From: Pseudolysobacter sp964466115
GTDB lineage: Bacteria > Pseudomonadota > Gammaproteobacteria > Xanthomonadales > Rhodanobacteraceae
Length of the DNA stretch: 64,000 nt
Assembly (NCBI GenBank): GCA_964466115.1
Contig: CAYXMH010000001.1
Span: 257,981-321,980, forward strand
Direction of reading: 5' to 3'
A program made the position numbers and the translations under genes. The notes beneath the pieces are model-generated. The model did not search any database. It had not been told where the DNA came from and saw only the letters and a list, made by a program, of their open reading frames with translations. Shown here one piece after another: positions 61,389 to 64,000 of this stretch (positions are counted from its first letter, which is position 1; the number at the start of each line of letters is the position of its first letter).

Positions 61389-62966
61389 TTAAGGCGTGGC
61401 GTTATAAGTGCTATTGATAAACGCCGCCACGTTGTCGTGTAACTCTTTCAACGAGGCCAAGTGCGCGTAAACCATATGCCCCGATTCGTAATAATGCGTT
61501 TCAATATTCTTTATCAAATTATCCGGTATCGGCAAATGTCGCATTTCGTAATCGGCCGTAAAAAACGGCGTGGCCAAGTCGAAATAACCGGAGTTCAACA
61601 TCACGTGCAGACGCGGGTTGTACTTCATCGCCGCGGAAAGATCGGGGATCACATTCGGAAATCCAGGGATTGGAAACGAAGAACCAGGCTGTTTATGCTC
61701 AAACTTCCAAGCCGGGAATGCACCATCGGCAAACAAACGATAGGTCTGGTCCTGACCATACTTCAGTTGTTTACGCACATAGTCATTGAAGGCAGCCACA
61801 TACGCTGAAGAAATCGCGGCCGATTGCGGATCGTAGGCGGCGGCCTGGTTTAGGCTATCCATGGTCGGTCCCGAAAAGCGCGAGTCGAGTCGCCCGGTGG
61901 TTAAACCTCGATCCAGTTGCAGGTTGTGCTCGAATTCACCGCCATTGATACGCAAATTCGCCCGCTCGATGTAGTCCACCGGCAATGCAATATAGCCATG
62001 CAATTTTTCGGCGATCTGGTGTTTGCGTGCCGGATCCAGAGCGGTGCCCGCCGCAAGCGCTTGGGCATAATCGCCCATCGCGAATTGCTCAATCTCGACT
62101 AAAAACGCTTTCAAATCAGCGGGACGATTCGCAAGCTTATTGTGATACCAAGCCGTTGCGGCATAACTTGGCAATACCAGTTGATATGACAAATCCACAC
62201 CCGGATTGATTTCCGGAAAATCGATCAACATCGCCATATTCAGCACTTGCGAAAGCAAAATTACGCCATTGAGATCGATCGCATAATCCGACTGCAGCAG
62301 ATTCGCCAGAATGGCCGAGCGCGTGGTTCCGTAACTTTCGCCAAACAAATACTTCGGTGAATTCCAGCGTCCGTACTTAGAAAGGAATTTGCTGATGAAT
62401 TGCGCAAACGCATCGGCGTCCAAATCAACCCCGAAATATTCCTTCGGGCCTTTTTCCTTATCCGCAAATACGCTGAACCCCGCACCGGGCGCATCGATAA
62501 AAACAACGTCACTGACATCGAGCAGGCTGTACTCATTGTTCACCAACCCATACGGTGCTGGCGCTGTGTGTTGGTCGTCGGCCGTCACCACACGCTTAGG
62601 ACCAAACGCGCCCATGTGCAGCCATACGGTCGCCGAACCAGGTCCACCATTGTATAAAAACGTTACCGGTCTGCGCACCGCTTCGGCACCTTTTTTGAAA
62701 TAAGCGGCATAAAACACACTCGCGGTGCCGCTGCCTTTTTTATCCTCGAGAATCAAGGTGCCCGCTACCGCTTTATAATCGATACGTTTATTGCCGACCG
62801 TTACCGAGCCTTCGCTTTCAACCTGTTTGGCTTCCAATTTTTCAGGCTTCGGCTCTTGTTTTGCGGTGTCCGGTTTGGCGTCTTTAGCCGGCGCATCATC
62901 CGCTAACACTGGTGCTGTGACGCCTAACAAGAAGATTAATGCCACTGCTGCGCTTATAGGTCTCAT
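61389..62966 (-). CDS. Exported serine carboxypeptidase-like protein (peptidase S10)
   Basis: 525 residues. The ATG gives a signal peptide ending PVLA-D, then an Ala/Lys/Pro-rich linker (about 25-50). Peptidase S10 motifs: LYNGGPGSATVWLHMG (oxyanion region), YLFGESYGTTRSA with the nucleophile serine, LNSGYFDLATPF with the aspartate and YYESGHMVYAH with the histidine, so the triad is complete. It removes C-terminal residues from peptides in the periplasm or outside. Upstream codons in frame are rejected because they precede the signal. It is a single gene. Confidence 0.92.
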   Translation of the reverse strand: MRPISAAVALIFLLGVTAPVLADDAPAKDAKPDTAKQEPKPEKLEAKQVESEGSVTVGNKRIDYKAVAGTLILEDKKGSGTASVFYAAYFKKGAEAVRRPVTFLYNGGPGSATVWLHMGAFGPKRVVTADDQHTAPAPYGLVNNEYSLLDVSDVVFIDAPGAGFSVFADKEKGPKEYFGVDLDADAFAQFISKFLSKYGRWNSPKYLFGESYGTTRSAILANLLQSDYAIDLNGVILLSQVLNMAMLIDFPEINPGVDLSYQLVLPSYAATAWYHNKLANRPADLKAFLVEIEQFAMGDYAQALAAGTALDPARKHQIAEKLHGYIALPVDYIERANLRINGGEFEHNLQLDRGLTTGRLDSRFSGPTMDSLNQAAAYDPQSAAISSAYVAAFNDYVRKQLKYGQDQTYRLFADGAFPAWKFEHKQPGSSFPIPGFPNVIPDLSAAMKYNPRLHVMLNSGYFDLATPFFTADYEMRHLPIPDNLIKNIETHYYESGHMVYAHLASLKELHDNVAAFINSTYNATP

Positions 62967-63215
62967 GAGATTTCTCTGTGTATGGATGAATGACATCGGC
63001 TCATATAGCCTTAAGGCCGCCATACTTGCCCCGACCGAGCCACCGCCAGTCTCATCCCTAACGCGGATTAAACCCAGCCCCAGAAGTCATAGGGCAATAC
63101 AATATTTACCAATTGGGAACTAGAGAAACGCACAACTTTTGGGTGGAGCCGCTACCGGTTCCACCTTTCGATGCAGATACTTTTTGTACTTTTACTTACC
63201 GATGGACTATCGATT

Positions 63216-64000
63216 CTAAAGCCCCCAACTGAACTCGGCTACAACCGCCTCCTCAAACGCAGCGCCCAGCAATATATCCACACCCGCGACAAGCGCAGCG
63301 CCCGCAGTAATGCCAATGAGTCCACCCACCCAGGGGTTATCCAGTTTCGCTATCACCGCCATATCAACATCAAGTCCCGTTGCCCCAATACCCAGTTGCA
63401 CCGATGCTATTTGGCGACTCGCCGGCGCGTCATAAGGAGGCAGCATCCCGAAGGACGCACTTACTGCACCCTGCACCCATTCCCGAAAAGCATCGTCGCC
63501 GCCGACTCCCGGCGGTCCTTGGTTTCCGTCATCGTCCTGACAAGCGGCACGAATGTCATTGAAAAGCGCTGTCATCTCTTCTCCAGGCGGAAGCGGGCCA
63601 GGAGAATCGGATCGCCCTACCAGGCTTAATATGAACTCTCGCTTCCCGGGTTTCGCAATATTATTTATGAGCTGTTGAGCCCGAGCTGGGCGCTCGCTCA
63701 TCAACCGGGCCATGCTTCCTTCAACGGGTGGAAGGCGCCCGCCAGGCGGGACTTGCCTTGCAAATGCCTCCCAAGCAGTCGCGTCATAGATCTCATAAAT
63801 TGCCAGTGGAACTCTTAAGGCAGTTTCAATGCATCGCAACGGATCACGCGGCAATAAGCCACTGGAGTCCGTCAGATTCACCGTGTTGTTTCCGACGTAA
63901 CCATAAAGATTCGCTCCCCCCAACTCCCCAATCGGATCCTTCGATAGCCAGCGCCCGAGGGTTGCGTCGTATTGTCTAAATCGCGTGAAGTTCAATCCCG
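63216..64000 (-). CDS. RHS repeat-associated core protein, C-terminal end (cut by window end)
   Basis: About 261 codons, open to the last base of the window; the N-terminal bulk lies beyond it. The first visible residues are the end of the RHS core: GLNFTRFRQYDATLGRW, SKDPIGELGGANLYGYVGNN and the closing VNLTDSSGL. Everything after that (about 215 residues) is the variable tip that in RHS proteins carries a toxin or other effector. It contains a charged middle (for example GEEMTALFNDIRAAC) and a glycine/alanine-rich hydrophobic end with GLIGITAGAALVAGVDILL. I recognise no toxin motif. No immunity-like gene follows in the 190 bases before the S10 peptidase. Confidence 0.85.
   Translation of the reverse strand, partial: GLNFTRFRQYDATLGRWLSKDPIGELGGANLYGYVGNNTVNLTDSSGLLPRDPLRCIETALRVPLAIYEIYDATAWEAFARQVPPGGRLPPVEGSMARLMSERPARAQQLINNIAKPGKREFILSLVGRSDSPGPLPPGEEMTALFNDIRAACQDDDGNQGPPGVGGDDAFREWVQGAVSASFGMLPPYDAPASRQIASVQLGIGATGLDVDMAVIAKLDNPWVGGLIGITAGAALVAGVDILLGAAFEEAVVAEFSWGL

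Noticed and set aside
63142..63165. 9-bp stem hairpin after the RHS gene as its terminator
   Set aside because: On the minus strand the stem is followed by A-rich and not T-rich sequence, and one pair is G-U.
1..64000. CRISPR arrays, rRNA, tRNA, insertion sequences, prophage
   Set aside because: No regularly spaced repeats, no transposase or integrase, and no clear tRNA or rRNA sequence were found on either strand by reading.

Overview
The window reads as chromosomal DNA of a free-living gammaproteobacterium. The best fit is the Lysobacterales/Xanthomonadales: the clusters squalene-phytoene-synthase-like/gph/ubiG/MTA-SAH deaminase, efp against epmB, a FimX-type protein, hutF-hutU, and zur near gltX, plus the many secreted proteins with short C-terminal G-F tails, all point that way. 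This placement is inference from gene content; no rRNA marker, tRNA, phage, insertion sequence or CRISPR array was seen.

Layout. 1-5.1 kb: the end of a dihydroorotase gene, an M23 peptidase, then a secreted DUF1800 / DUF1501 / cupredoxin operon. 5.1-8.9 kb: a large secreted di-haem HzsA-related protein. 8.9-14.3 kb: housekeeping genes (SQS/PSY-like protein, gph, ubiG, mtaD, efp and divergent epmB). 14.5-18.5 kb: fimX, htpX, gluQ. 18.5-20.8 kb: two acetoacetyl-CoA reductases flanking phaR. 20.9-25.4 kb: a secreted orphan, a DUF2058 gene, slyX, and the nucleotide-sugar genes gmd and ugd. 25.5-30.8 kb: FKBP isomerase, ABC-F ATPase, a fused sat-cysC, glutathione peroxidase. 30.9-33.5 kb: a four-gene operon (small membrane protein, GntR/YtrA-type repressor, ABC ATPase, permease) behind a palindromic operator. 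33.5-35.5 kb: OmpA-family and leucine-rich-repeat exported proteins. 35.7-38.7 kb: a second HzsA-related gene that is identical over about 2.77 kb to the one at 5-8.9 kb. 39-44 kb: a PilG/CheY-like regulator and a long Lhr-type helicase. 44-47 kb: a P-domain/lamin-tail secreted protein and a GDP-fucose-synthase-like gene. 47.2-50.3 kb: hutF-hutU. 50.5-55.7 kb: two coupled exported orphans, a periplasmic cyclophilin, a CDF zinc exporter, a MerC-like protein behind a Zur-type box, zur, and a small zinc-ribbon membrane protein. 55.7-63 kb: gltX, cpdB, a YajD-type HNH protein, a lipase, a YdeI/DUF1801 protein and an S10 peptidase. 63.2-64 kb: the C-terminal end of an RHS protein that runs off the window.

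How genes work together: ATP sulfurylase/APS kinase makes PAPS; HutF and HutU are two steps of histidine breakdown; GMD with the Fcl-like enzyme could make a GDP-6-deoxyhexose, and Ugd makes UDP-glucuronate; EF-P and EpmB are enzyme and target of lysine 34 modification; PhaR and the two reductases belong to polyhydroxyalkanoate metabolism; Zur, the MerC-like protein and the CDF exporter form a zinc block. The two most notable observations are the 2.77-kb perfect direct repeat inside two otherwise diverged HzsA-related genes (a gene-conversion or assembly signature), and a short C-terminal motif, hydrophobic pair then x-[DNSY]-G-[FL], shared by five unrelated exported proteins.
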